From: Burkholderia pyrrocinia
GTDB lineage: Bacteria; Pseudomonadota; Gammaproteobacteria; Burkholderiales; Burkholderiaceae
Length of the DNA stretch: 64,000 nucleotides
Direction of reading: 5' to 3'
Assembly (NCBI RefSeq): GCF_018417535.1
Contig: NZ_CP070978.1
Location: 496,001-560,000, forward strand
Of this stretch, positions 7,264-16,200 are shown one piece after another (positions within the stretch are counted from its first letter, which is position 1; the number at the start of each line of letters is the position of its first letter). A program made the translations under genes and the position numbers. Below the pieces are notes generated by a model. It saw only the letters and a program-made list of their open reading frames with translations. It ran no database searches and was not told where the DNA came from.

Positions 7264-7779
7264 CTGCAACAACAGCAACGCTGCCTCGAAATCACGCACC
7301 CTGTCGCGGCGTGTACGTATCCGCCGCACCCACCCCCGGCCCGCGTAATCGGGCGCGACTTGCGCCTGATCGGCCGCCCCATTGATACGCAGCAGATCGC
7401 GCAAATCGACTTCCACTGCGCGCCTAAGCAGCACGGCGCGCTCGATTTGCCGGAACTGCTGACCGAAAGAGACGTTGACGCCATCCTGCCGATTCGCAAT
7501 CAGCAGCAGTTCGCGTTGATGCGCCGACAAGAGCGCGGCAACGTTGGCAATGATCCGATCGGCGCGCTCCAGTTCGGTCAACAGCGCGAGCCCGACGCCG
7601 GAAGCGATTGCCGTATGGCGCTCGTGAGCGCAAGTAACGCCCTCGCCGATCACACCATCCCGCTCGTTCGCGTTGCCCCACTCAATTTTCTGGTCGAACG
7701 TTGCGACGCCGAGCGCGTTGCGGATGATGACGTGTGCGGAGCTCAACTCGGCGCGCAGTTCGTTGACGATGGTTTTCAT
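7081..7779 (-). CDS. Hypothetical prophage protein, 232 aa
   Basis: A 232-aa soluble, mostly helical protein with several Leu/Ala/Arg-rich helices (ALLTELERADRIIANVAALL near 66-85, then a long Arg-rich helix). The ATG at 7779 overlaps the TGA of the 50-aa gene upstream, so the pair forms a unit read leftward from the regulator region. The C-terminal 60 residues are encoded opposite the 94-aa plus-strand gene. No known domain recognised. Placement beside the repressor suggests an early or regulatory protein. Confidence 0.5.
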   Translation of the reverse strand: MKTIVNELRAELSSAHVIIRNALGVATFDQKIEWGNANERDGVIGEGVTCAHERHTAIASGVGLALLTELERADRIIANVAALLSAHQRELLLIANRQDGVNVSFGQQFRQIERAVLLRRAVEVDLRDLLRINGAADQAQVAPDYAGRGWVRRIRTRRDRVRDFEAALLLLQSGYVGEDLVRVVEQFPNDAVHYLNTEHRRLLRKLVADCLERLDQLIEAGLIGHGVAEKDR

Positions 7780-7928
7780 GCCACCCACCCTGCGCACGGA
7801 GCGCCGTTGAATTCAGTCCATTTGCGGACCAAAGCAATCATTGCATCCATCCACGCACGGAAATGCGGCGTGAGCGATTGGCGCATCGGCGCCGAAGGTG
7901 TAAGCGTTTGTTGCAGCGAAACGTGCAT
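7776..7928 (-). CDS. Small prophage protein, 50 aa
   Basis: A short ORF with a strong ribosome site: AGGGGA six bases before the ATG at 7928. Product starts MHVSLQQTLTPSAP, with a helical middle (HFRAWMDAMIALVRKW) and ends close to a Cys and Trp. The stop is ATGA-coupled to the 232-aa gene. It is the first gene after the minus-strand promoter described at 8044-8089, so it may be a Cox- or antirepressor-like early protein; this is only a position argument. Confidence 0.5.
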   Translation of the reverse strand: MHVSLQQTLTPSAPMRQSLTPHFRAWMDAMIALVRKWTEFNGAPCAGWVA

Positions 7929-7973
7929 TTGACTTCCCCTATTCAACCCCTTGAACGGATGCAGCGAGAAACA

Positions 7974-8035
7974 TCACCCCGGCGCCTGAGTAGCTAGCTC
8001 AAGACCGGCGGGGTTGAGAACCGGTGCCGGGGTGA
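7974..8035 (-). promoter_or_regulatory. Structured leader: long inverted repeat
   Basis: Arms 7974-7986 (TCACCCCGGCGCC) and 8023-8035 pair with one mismatch over 13 bases and enclose 36 bases that contain a smaller palindrome (TAGCTA). The element lies between the predicted minus-strand promoter and the 50-aa gene, so it would be in that transcript's 5' leader. It has no T-run, so it is not a plain terminator. It could be an attenuator, an RNA stability element or a protein-binding site. Confidence 0.45.
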
Positions 8036-8043
8036 CGGGTCGG

Positions 8044-8089
8044 AGAATAGTCTCATCTAATGAAACGTGTCAATAGCTGATACGTATCA
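8044..8089 (-). promoter_or_regulatory. Predicted minus-strand promoter with palindromic operator
   Basis: On the minus strand TTGACA (8068-8073) is a perfect -35, followed by an 18-base spacer and TATTCT (8044-8049) as a -10 with 4 of 6 matches. Just upstream of the -35 is the perfect 12-bp palindrome TGATACGTATCA (8078-8089), well placed for the divergently encoded regulator. A further short dyad (AGTCTC at 8049-8054, GAGACT at 8096-8101) brackets the region. This looks like the prophage early promoter and its operator. Confidence 0.5.
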
Positions 8090-8167
8090 TCTTCGGAGAC
8101 TGTTGCATCTGTTGAAGCGTCGCAGTACCTTTGACGCCGGGTTGATTTGATTTGATAGGGGTTGTCT

Positions 8168-8506
8168 ATGAAAACGACAGTCGATTGGCTCGACGCGGTG
8201 AAAGCCCGCCTCGACCTTCCCTCCGACTACGCCGCAGCGAAAGTGCTGGGCGTGACGCGTGGTGCGGTCAGCAAGTACCGCAACCAGCAATCAGTGTTCG
8301 ATGAAAAAACGGCGATCCGCGTCGCGGAAATTCTGGGCGTCGATCCGTTCGAAGTGATCGCCGCTGCGCACGCCGAAAGCTCGCGCGACGATCGCACGAA
8401 GGCAATTTGGGTGCATGCTTTGGAAGTTTTTTCCAAGGGCCTTCAGGGTTTTCGGTGGCTGGCGCTACCCGCTAACGCTTGTGGGGCTTTGGTCCCACAG
8501 GTGTAA
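8168..8506 (+). CDS. Cro/CI-type phage regulator (XRE-like, DUF3693-like)
   Basis: A 112-aa protein with an N-terminal helix-turn-helix: DYAAAKVLGVTRGAVSKYRN (about residues 20-39) followed by KTAIRVAEILGVDPFEVIAAAHAE, the layout of small phage repressors of the DUF3693-type. The C-terminal third is hydrophobic and aromatic and may mediate dimerisation. I start at the ATG at 8168, which has AGGGG six bases upstream. It is read away from the 50-aa/232-aa unit, with a 12-bp palindrome between them, so it likely controls that promoter and lysogeny. No integrase gene lies next to it in this window. Confidence 0.8.
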   Translation: MKTTVDWLDAVKARLDLPSDYAAAKVLGVTRGAVSKYRNQQSVFDEKTAIRVAEILGVDPFEVIAAAHAESSRDDRTKAIWVHALEVFSKGLQGFRWLALPANACGALVPQV

Positions 8507-8524
8507 CGCCAGCTTTAGTTAGCG
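8458..8524 (+). repeat. Interleaved inverted repeats at the 3' end of the regulator gene
   Basis: Three inverted pairs overlap the last codons and stop of the regulator: GCTGGCG (8458-8464) with CGCCAGC (8507-8513), CGCTAAC (8470-8476) with GTTAGCG (8518-8524), and TGTGGG (8480-8485) with CCCACA (8494-8499). The first two pairs cross each other, so the RNA could form a pseudoknot or two exclusive folds. A further hairpin (TTGGAA/TTCCAA, 8420-8436) lies just upstream. It may end transcription, bind a protein or mark a recombination site. Confidence 0.45.
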
Positions 8525-8937
8525 ACCCTTCTTCACGTTATGTAAAATTGAAAATCATCCTCGCTCGCCACCCCTTGATGCGCCGGTTTGCATAAATTTG
8601 TTCCTGGTGACGTCTGTCGTCTGGGCGAGTATCTCGAATGTTCGAGCGATCTTGTGGCGGCCGCAAGAACCCTTATAACCCTGCTGCAGCTAGCCACCAC
8701 TCCGAAGGCTGGCACGGCAGCGTATATGCAATTTTTAGTGAGAAGCGGTTTCAAAAAAACGCAACACTGTATTCTCCGCGTCACACCCCCTACCCAATAT
8801 CAGCAATGCATTCACTAATACGCTACACCCATACAGGATTACATAAATGGTTGCCCACCACGGACCGACGCAATCCGTTCCGTGGCACACCTGGGACAAC
8901 CTGGAAAAAACGATCTATAACCGATTGCGCAATCTGG
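8525..8937. other. Gap with no convincing gene
   Basis: About 410 bases between the regulator and the frameshifted gene, less GC-rich than the flanks. A plus-strand frame from a TTG at 8588 to 8818 (76 aa, with a helical middle ARTLITLLQLATTP) is the best candidate but has no clear ribosome site. A minus-strand frame covers much of the same stretch. I see no promoter or repeat beyond a few A-runs. This may be a prophage or island boundary. Confidence 0.3.
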
Positions 8938-9920
8938 CTAGCCCGTGCGCGGCCATCCGAACGCCTCCCGGCTGTCATGCACCAAAGCCGCAATTCTTTC
9001 GCGGCTGCCGGGACGCAGGTCGGGAACAGTTTTGTCGAACACAAACGCGCCCAGAGCCAGCATTACCGCGCTCCCTATTCCGAGCCCCGGAATGGCGAAG
9101 TCGGCCAGTGGCACGGCAGCGGCGCCCACCTGTAGCGCGGTGAGCACTCGCGAGCGCGTACGGGACTTATCGACAATGTCGTTGAATTCGATCAGACATC
9201 GCAGCATTTCCGATCGTGCTTTCTCCGGGCCTACGTGATTCGCAATCAGCTTGCGCCGCCATTCGTGAAACTCCCGGCGGCTCTCGATAAAATCCTTTCT
9301 TTCAGCGAGCTTGACGGCACGTTCAAGAAGCACGCGACAACTGAGCCCGGATTCCTCGGGAACGACGAACTCCCAGCTGAACAACAGCGTTGCGCCCTCC
9401 GCGCCATCTGAAAAATCGCCAGTCGTTTCCAGCGGAGCGTCGGCCTGAAGCTGTCCGTACGATCCATAGCCGGCGACGATTTCAACGGTCGCCGCAGGAT
9501 CGAGGTCGATGGATTTGATCCGGCGGTAGTACGCTTCATCCGCCTCGTCGCTCGCGCGATCCGCCAGCAGTACCCGTGTCGCATGCTTTGCGAAGCCATC
9601 CTTGGGCATCTGCCTGGTATTTCCGATGTCAAAGGCCGCATGTTCGTTTAGTAACGAACGCCCATAACGTTCGCGATATCGGTCTCTTAGTTCCTTATCC
9701 CACGAAATCGGGGTTACAAGGTCGCCTAACACTTCAACGGTTTCCATCGCATGCTTCGGATTCCAAATTTTTTCTCCCAATTCGTGAATGCCTGTTTCTC
9801 ATCCAAGGCTGGAACTGGCACGATCAAATGATCGAATAGAAGTGCTTCCGCCACGAATGCTCTTTTCCGCAAATGGTCGTCGACGGCAAAAGTACCCCAT
9901 AGCTGATCTACGGCTGGCAT
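8938..9920 (-). pseudogene. Unknown protein gene interrupted by a frameshift (about 330 aa if joined)
   Basis: Two abutting frames make one apparent protein. The first part starts at 9920 (MPAVDQLWGTFAVDDHLRKR) behind GGGAGA six bases upstream and reads through DHLIVPVPALDEKQAFTNWEK. At a run of six A on the coding strand (9768-9773) the continuation moves to the -1 frame (KIWNPKHAMETVEVLGDLV) and reads to 8938. The joined product has an aromatic acidic middle and a C-terminal Gly/Ala-rich hydrophobic segment (PLADFAIPGLGIGSAVMLAL) that may span a membrane. Family unknown. The break could be a true mutation, a sequencing error in the homopolymer, or a programmed -1 slip on consecutive AAA codons. 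Confidence 0.55.
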
Positions 9921-10206
9921 GGATTTCTCCCGGATATCCGGCTGCGCGTTGGACAGGTACCTTGCGTGGCGAGCGGCGCAGCCCGTTTTCGAGATCGACG
10001 CAATCAGTGTAGTCAAGCGAGCCGTCGGCGCCGGAGAGCATGATGCATTCGCAGGTGAATAAACATTCGATACTGAAATGCTTAAATAATTTCCAACGAG
10101 AGATTCGTACGCGTGGCATGTCATGACTTGGGGAATGGGCAATGCGCCATCACGCCGTTTCTTGACAAGATTCAGCCATCGTCTACGCTCAATGCACGGC
10201 AAAGCC
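9921..10206. other. Scar-like intergenic stretch
   Basis: No firm gene between the frameshifted gene and the contractile locus. A minus-strand frame starting at 10119 (MPRVRISRWKLFKHFSIECL) has protein-like segments but overlaps the ribosome site and first 40 codons of the downstream gene, so it may be a fragment. A second minus-strand frame from 10202 merges with the frameshifted gene. Base composition varies along the stretch, consistent with an old junction. Confidence 0.3.
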
Positions 10207-10226
10207 TTTTGAATTTCAATTCAAAA
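10207..10226. promoter_or_regulatory. 20-bp perfect dyad upstream of the contractile locus
   Basis: TTTTGAATT and AATTCAAAA (9-bp arms, 2-base centre) form a perfect inverted repeat 65 bases before the first gene of the contractile operon. The AT-rich site stands out in GC-rich DNA. A smaller dyad (ATCGT at 10244-10248, ACGAT at 10255-10259) lies between it and the gene. It is a good candidate operator for a regulator encoded elsewhere; I saw no strong -35/-10 pair. Confidence 0.45.
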
Positions 10227-10291
10227 CAGTGCTGTCTGTTTTCATCGTAGTGCCACGATTGTCTGCAGGCTAGCGAAGAAAGGATGCCAGC

Positions 10292-11233
10292 GTGAACTTC
10301 GTCGATACGATCCTCATCAGGCTCGCTGACCCGGCGGCGCGCAATGGCGTTTTCGACAGCGACAGCCTCGCGCAAATTGCATCGACGGTTTACGACACCA
10401 GTACGATGCTCATTCAAGGACCGTACAGCGCGGTCTTCGACGATATCCAGCTCGGCCTCGCAGTCCCGCGCATCGCCACCCTCGAAGGCTACTGGGGACG
10501 CGCGACAACGGGCGAGCGCACCGACTCGCAATTCACGCTGTCGGGGTTCGGCGAGAGCTCGATCCGCGTGGACGCATTCTGGCGCGGCGCGATCATCGCT
10601 CGCTCGACACCGCCTACCGGACATGTGAGCGCCGCACGCGGCAACGTCGTCGATGCAGGACAGATCGATGCGGAGATCGTGACCGCGCTCGGCGCGCTGC
10701 CTGTCGATCCGGCCGCACTCGAGAACGAGCGGCGCACGCGCCTGTTGACGCATCTGCGCGCGGCGTTCGCCCAGCCCGATCTGATGACCGGCGATCTGCT
10801 CGACCAGTGGCTGCGCGAAAACGGTGCGTCGTCAGTGGGCGACCTGATCACGAACTTGCGCGGCGTGGTCTACGCCAATCCCCTGCAGATCACTTTTTCG
10901 CCGCCGAACGACGTCTCGTCGCTACCCGCGCCGCTGCCGATCGGCAGCGCGCTGCTGATCCGGGACGTGGGCTTTTCGGTCGGCGACTTGCTCACGGAAT
11001 CAAAAATCGTTCGTCAGCAGCTCGGGCCGATGGGGCTCACGCGCGCGGTGGACACGAAGCTGCCGGTTCGCGAGCCGCTGCCGATCACGTGGATCGTGCC
11101 GGCCGCGGCGTTCGACGACACCGGCTGGCCGGGCGCCGCCGCAGGCATGGCGGCCGATGCCGCGCGAACCGCGCGGCGCACGGCGGCCGCGGGCTGGCTG
11201 GTGCTCCAGGGCATCGGCCTCGCCGTCGTCTGA
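10292..11233 (+). CDS. Unknown first protein of the contractile locus, 313 aa
   Basis: A 313-aa protein that opens the contractile injection locus. It starts at a GTG with AGGA about eight bases upstream. No signal peptide. The N-terminal part (FDSDSLAQIASTVYDTSTML, 21-40) and a hydrophobic-aromatic middle are followed by Ala-rich helices at the end. I recognise no family. Its position just before the sheath gene is where related loci keep cap, terminator or regulatory proteins, so it may be a tail-end or sheath-associated protein. It is separated from the sheath by 128 bases that include an 11-bp tandem repeat. Confidence 0.6.
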   Translation: MNFVDTILIRLADPAARNGVFDSDSLAQIASTVYDTSTMLIQGPYSAVFDDIQLGLAVPRIATLEGYWGRATTGERTDSQFTLSGFGESSIRVDAFWRGAIIARSTPPTGHVSAARGNVVDAGQIDAEIVTALGALPVDPAALENERRTRLLTHLRAAFAQPDLMTGDLLDQWLRENGASSVGDLITNLRGVVYANPLQITFSPPNDVSSLPAPLPIGSALLIRDVGFSVGDLLTESKIVRQQLGPMGLTRAVDTKLPVREPLPITWIVPAAAFDDTGWPGAAAGMAADAARTARRTAAAGWLVLQGIGLAVV

Positions 11234-11361
11234 GGACCAGGCTCATCGATTGAGTGGTCACTAGCGATCTAAACCCGGCCTAAACCTGGCATTACGAAAT
11301 TTTCCCTGGCCTGCACGGATCGCCCGTTTCGTGTTCAGAACTGGCATCAAAGGAGCAACTT
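11234..11361. promoter_or_regulatory. Leader of the sheath gene with an 11-bp tandem repeat
   Basis: The gap holds CTAAACCCGGC (11269-11279) directly followed by CTAAACCTGGC (11280-11290), a tandem repeat with one mismatch, and a short dyad AGTG/CACT near 11253-11262. A strong ribosome site (AAGGAG, six bases before the ATG) serves the sheath gene. The repeat could bind a regulator or modulate sheath expression relative to the first gene. No clear promoter hexamers were found. Confidence 0.35.
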
Positions 11362-12546
11362 ATGTCAGCAACCGTCCCTGCGGCGTTTCCCTTCATCCTG
11401 GTCAACATCGATACGTCTGCGTTGATGCCCATCGCGCAGCGCTCGCCTGGCGTGATCGCCATCGTCGGCAAGACCCCCGCCGGAGCAGACGGCGGCGATG
11501 CGGCATTCGACATGCCTACCGTTGTCGACACGGCGTCCGACGTGTCGCAGCACTTCGCGAAGATCAATGCCGATGGCAGCGTGGCCGATACGACGCTTTC
11601 GACGTCGCTCAAGCTCGCGATGCTGCAAAACCCGGCTCCCTCCAAAATTTACGGCGTCAAGGTGAACGGCACCGACTACGCCGGCGCGCTGGCGTCGCTC
11701 GAAGCCGCCGACGACGTCGACTTCGTCTGCCTCGCCAACGAGACCGACGTCGGCGTGGCGGCCGGCGGCGGGAATCCGCCGACCAACCTGCTGGCGCTCA
11801 AGGCGCACGTCGAGACCATGTCGTCGCAAGGCCAGAAGCGGCTCGGCGTGGCGATGGTCAATCCGGTGACCGTCAAGTCGCCGACTTACGTCCATGACGT
11901 CGACGCCACAGCCACGCCGCTAAAGAGCGACTCCAGCCGCATGGTGCTCGTGGCCGCGCGCGGCGCGACGGTCGACGTCGCCTCGGCTGCCACCGGCGCA
12001 ATTGCCGGCTATGCGCCGCAGGTCTCGATGGTGCTCAAGCAGGTGCGCGGCGTCAGCGTGCCGACTGCCAGCCAGTACGGGCCGAGCGAGATCAAGGGGC
12101 TCTCGGAGGCCGGCATCGTGCCGATCATCCAGCCCTCGCTGATCGTCGGCGGCGGCTTCTACTTCGGCGAGGGCCGCTGCTACACCACCGACGCCAGCCA
12201 GCTCTACATTGACATCGTGCGCGTGCTCGACGACATCGACTTTCGGCTCAAGGCTGGGCTGATCGGTTTGATCGGCGATTCGCGCATCACCAAGGCGGGC
12301 CTCACGCAGGTCAAGGTGCGCATCGATTCGATCCTCGGGCCGCTGCTCAACGCCGCCGTGATCGACGACTACTCGACCACGATCCCCGTGCTGAACATCC
12401 TGATGACGCCGGAATCGGCCTGGAGCGCGACCGACAGCTCGCTGGTCGTGACGGCGCGCGCGAACCGGACCGTCGACGTGTTCGTGTCGATCACCTATGG
12501 CCCGGCGGTACATCAGCTCCGCGTCACGCTGGCGCCGAGTTTCTGA
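11362..12546 (+). CDS. Contractile tail sheath protein
   Basis: A 394-aa sheath protein. The N-terminal region (SPGVIAIVGKTPAGADGGDA) and the central and C-terminal part (VSMVLKQVRGVSVP, IVPIIQPSLIVGGGFYFGEG, YIDIVRVLDDIDFRLKAGL) match the layout of phage and R-tailocin sheaths, where the C-terminal domain forms the contractile mesh. Length is near that of P2 gpFI. It would surround the inner tube and contract to drive it forward. It has a strong ribosome site and is followed 45 bases later by the tube gene, the order found in phage tails and extracellular injection systems. Confidence 0.88.
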   Translation: MSATVPAAFPFILVNIDTSALMPIAQRSPGVIAIVGKTPAGADGGDAAFDMPTVVDTASDVSQHFAKINADGSVADTTLSTSLKLAMLQNPAPSKIYGVKVNGTDYAGALASLEAADDVDFVCLANETDVGVAAGGGNPPTNLLALKAHVETMSSQGQKRLGVAMVNPVTVKSPTYVHDVDATATPLKSDSSRMVLVAARGATVDVASAATGAIAGYAPQVSMVLKQVRGVSVPTASQYGPSEIKGLSEAGIVPIIQPSLIVGGGFYFGEGRCYTTDASQLYIDIVRVLDDIDFRLKAGLIGLIGDSRITKAGLTQVKVRIDSILGPLLNAAVIDDYSTTIPVLNILMTPESAWSATDSSLVVTARANRTVDVFVSITYGPAVHQLRVTLAPSF

Positions 12547-12591
12547 CCGACCGCTTCGCTACCGCGCTTCCTACCCGAAGAGGAGCCCAAC

Positions 12592-13026
12592 ATGCCCGAC
12601 TGGAACACCCGGCTGGCCGTGTCCTATACGGCAAACAACCAGACCAAAACGATCACGCCGATCGATTCGTTCACCCCCACCTTCGCGCTCGCGGCGGAGC
12701 CGCTGCACTCGATCGAACACACGCACATCGGCGTGATCTACTCGCCGCAGGCGATGACATTCACGATGACCGTGAAGGCCATCGGCACGATCGCCGCCGA
12801 GCTGACCGCGCTGGCGATCAACCGCACGCCGTTCGATGTCACGCTGCAGGAATCGGCGAACGGCAACGACTGGTCGTACGCCTCGGTGGTGATGCACAAC
12901 TGCGTCATCACGAGCGCGGTGCCCTCCACCGCCCTCGTCACGGGTGCGCCTACGGCGACGTTCACCGGCTTCTGTCTCGGCGCGTCCGAGACCGACAAGA
13001 ACAACACGACCGCCACGCTGCCCTAG
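12592..13026 (+). CDS. Inner tail tube protein
   Basis: A 144-aa beta-rich protein directly after the sheath gene, with GAGGAG upstream of its ATG. Segments such as DSFTPTFALAAEPLHSIEHT and FDVTLQESANGNDWSYAS resemble tube subunits of contractile tails, which stack as hexameric rings. Size fits the family (about 140-170 aa). The assignment rests on position plus general pattern rather than a decisive motif. Confidence 0.65.
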   Translation: MPDWNTRLAVSYTANNQTKTITPIDSFTPTFALAAEPLHSIEHTHIGVIYSPQAMTFTMTVKAIGTIAAELTALAINRTPFDVTLQESANGNDWSYASVVMHNCVITSAVPSTALVTGAPTATFTGFCLGASETDKNNTTATLP

Positions 13027-13046
13027 CCCGCACGGAGTGACCGACG

Positions 13047-13280
13047 ATGCCAAACGGACACGACACGCAGGATCCGACCTCGGGAACCCTCGTGCACGAC
13101 GGCCATTCGGTCGGCTGGTCGCTCGGTTCCGAAGCGGACGAGACGCGCGGCAGCGGCCCCCCGGAGATCCACTATCACTTCCCGGTGGAGATCGAAGTCC
13201 GCAACACGGTGGCGGCCATCGACGAGGACCGCCTGATTCACGCGACGCTGGCCCGGCTCGCCCGCGAGCTGGCCGGCTGA
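13047..13280 (+). CDS. Small protein, 77 aa, between tube and giant gene
   Basis: A 77-aa protein with an acidic/polar N-terminus and a C-terminal strand-helix unit (HFPVEIEVRNTVAAIDEDRL, 46-65, then ATLARLARELAG). It lies where P2-like tails encode the tape-measure chaperones E/E'. The terminal unit resembles the first 45 residues of the following 1590-aa protein, so the two may share a docking motif. It is short, soluble and probably a chaperone or connector. Only 17 bases separate it from the next start. Confidence 0.5.
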   Translation: MPNGHDTQDPTSGTLVHDGHSVGWSLGSEADETRGSGPPEIHYHFPVEIEVRNTVAAIDEDRLIHATLARLARELAG

Positions 13281-13297
13281 CTCCGCTTCACGCGCGT

Positions 13298-16200
13298 ATG
13301 CGGATCAACGTCAACATACCGGTCCGGCTGTCGGTGGATCTCGACGCGATCGAGCATCGTCCGGGCGACCTCGACGAAGCGCTCGCGGCCGCGATGACGC
13401 GCGCGCTGCGACGCTCGGCCACGGCGACGTCGCGCGCGGGCGACCCTTCGGCCATCGTCGTGCACGATCCGACCTTCACGTGGCGCGGCGCGAATCTGCG
13501 CAGCGTTTCGGCCGACACGCGCCACGACACCGAAGCGCGCCTCGCGCGCGTGATCCAGCGTTCGGCGCGCAGCGGCGGCGCGCTGGCGCGCACGCCGGCG
13601 GCGGCAACGCCGGGCGCGAGCCTGCGCCGGCGGCCGTGGCGCGGCTGGCAGACGCTCACGAGCATTAATTTTCACGCCGAGGTCGGCGACTACCTCGCTT
13701 ACGTCGACGACTCCATTCACAGCCGCCACGCCGACTACGGCACCATCTACGCGGACTACGAGGAGCAGTTGAAATGGGTCTCGCTGTGGGTCGTGCGAGT
13801 CGACCGTCCGTACCGGCTCTCGGATCTTTCGGCGGAACTGTCCGCACGCGGGACGGAGCTGAGCCATCTGCGCACCGGACGCGACGACGCGTTCTGGGTG
13901 TTGAGCGCATCGGAACGGGACCGGCAGCGCGTGATCCAGTTCGATCGCGACAACCTCGTGGCGGGCGCCACGCCCGACCTGTCGGGCAACAATCGCTACC
14001 TCAGGGCCTACGGCGGCGAGGTCTATCTGATGCCCGGCGCGCAGGTGATCTTCACGCTGATGGTCCTGCCGACCATCACAGTGGAGACCTATGCGCGGCT
14101 CGGCACGCCTGTCGACGTCGAGATCCGTAACCGCGACCTGGAGTTCCTGGTCTACCAGGACGGGTTTCGCGAAGCGCTGCGCGTCTCGTGGCCGGATTTC
14201 ATCGCCGCGATGGGCGACGAGACCACGATGCTGCACGTTTCGCCGGTCGAGGTAACGGCGCCGGTGAGCCCGCCGACGCTGGAGCTACTCGCCGAGAATC
14301 GCGACTTGCTGCCGCCCGCCGGCCAGCTCGCCTACCGCAAGCGCGACCTCCGCCTGCTCAACCAGGAAAACATCGATGCGCTGCCCGATGCCGTTCGCAC
14401 CGCTGTCGCGCCGCTGACGACCCCGGCCACGCTGGCGCTCGGCCCGGACAGCCGCTGGGGCCGCTGGCAGGCCGGATGGCGCGGCGCGCTGCTGTCCGCG
14501 ACCTTCACGCTGTCCGAGGACCAGCAGTTCGCGATCAGCAATCGCACGCATGCCGAGACGGTCGCGAATGCGATCGTCGATTTGCTGGGCCACTACCCGG
14601 ACGACTCGCTGGAACAGATCCCCTGGTGGAGCCGCCTCGACGGCATCTACACCGGCAACTTCGGAGCCTACGCTGGCGCGGACGGCGTTCGCACGATGTT
14701 CGACCTGGTGATGGAGACGCTAGAGGCGCGCGAGGGCGGCCGGTGGTTCAACGCGCTGCTGGACAAAATGGCGGCCACGCGCGGCGACGCCGCGCTGCAC
14801 TTTATCCAGGCGGCCACGGCGTCGCTGCGCTACAACGCGCATCCGCGCATCAGCCAGATGCGCGCCGACTACAACGCGGCGACGCGCGCGGCGCTCGCGA
14901 ACCGCTACTTCCCGGACAGCGGCGCCATGTGGCTGCACCAGGACGCCGATCAGCGCGTAGGGCTCAACGGGGTCGTCGCGGACGCGTACTCCGATTACGC
15001 GACGCACGCGCGCGTGCGGCACCTCGTCGAAACGCGCCGCGCGCAATTCGACGCCGCGCTGGAGACCGCGGCCAATCAGCTCCTCGCGGACATCATGGCC
15101 GGCCGCGTCGCTCAGGACTTCAGCAACGAGCAGTTCGCCAATGAAGCGATCAACCGCGCGGCGGCCGCGATCCACCTGACGAACGACGACTTCGACACCG
15201 TCAACCAGATCACGTCGCTGCGCGTCACCGCGATCGAGTTCGTGGTTGACCGCGGCATCGAGCGCTACAACGTAACGTTCAACGTGGTCCAGAAGATCGA
15301 GGGCGAAGCGAACTGGACCGACGTTCCCGGCACGAGCCGCAAGACCTCGGAACTCGATTTCGAGTGGCTCCTGTTCGGCTGGCAACTGGGCCGCATGGGC
15401 GACCGCTTCGAGAAGGTGGGGCTCGTGATCGGCGGTATCGCGGTGATCGCCGTCGCGTGGGAAGCCGGCATCATCGGCGCGCTGGTCGAGGCGGCCGGCG
15501 GCGCGGGGGCCGTGCTGACCTCGGTACTCATCTCGGAGATCCTCTATCTAGCGACCGCGAAGCACTACAGCCTCGAAGGCTTCGTGATGGCGGCAATCGA
15601 CGGCTACCTGTTCGCGCTGACCTTCCGCTTCGCGGGCATCGGCGGGCGCGCAATCGCGCTGCGCATCGGGCGCGCGACGATGCCGCAAATCGTCGGCGGC
15701 TGGGTCGCGGAGCGGCTGTTCGTGGGCGTCGTGGGCGGCTCGCTCGGCGGCGGCGCGGTCGTCTTCTCGCACGGGCTCGCCGACACCCTGCTGCACGACG
15801 GGCCAGGGCCGAGCCTCGGCCAATACGTGCGCGGGATGACGATAGGCGCCTTGTTCGGGCTGTTCGGCGAGTTCGTGATCGGTCCGGCGCTGCAGGGCGC
15901 GTTCCGTGTCGGCGGGCAGACTGTGCTGAACACCGTCGAGGACGCCGCCCGCGTGATCCGCGAATCGGGTGCTTCGCCGGCCCGCTATGCGGCCGAGATC
16001 TCGCAGGCGCTCTCCGCGATCCGCCAGCGTCTCGCGACCTTCCTCGAGGAATCGAGCGTCCGGACCATCATCGACGGTCTGCGCGAGCGCATGGCGACGA
16101 TCGGCGAGAATCTGACCGGAGGTGCCATCCGGCGGCGCTTCGAGTTCGCGATGTTCCGCCGGATCTTCGAACTGGCCGACGTCGGCATGGGCGCAGTCGA

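Noticed and set aside
8458..8524. Integron attC site
   Set aside because: The outer boxes resemble core sites in layout but CGCTAAC and GTTAGCG do not fit RYYYAAC/GTTRRRY, and there is no cassette array or integrase.
9799..10119. 106-codon minus-strand ORF upstream of the frameshifted gene
   Set aside because: It overlaps the ribosome site and first 40 codons of the better-supported gene and loses protein-like character at its end.
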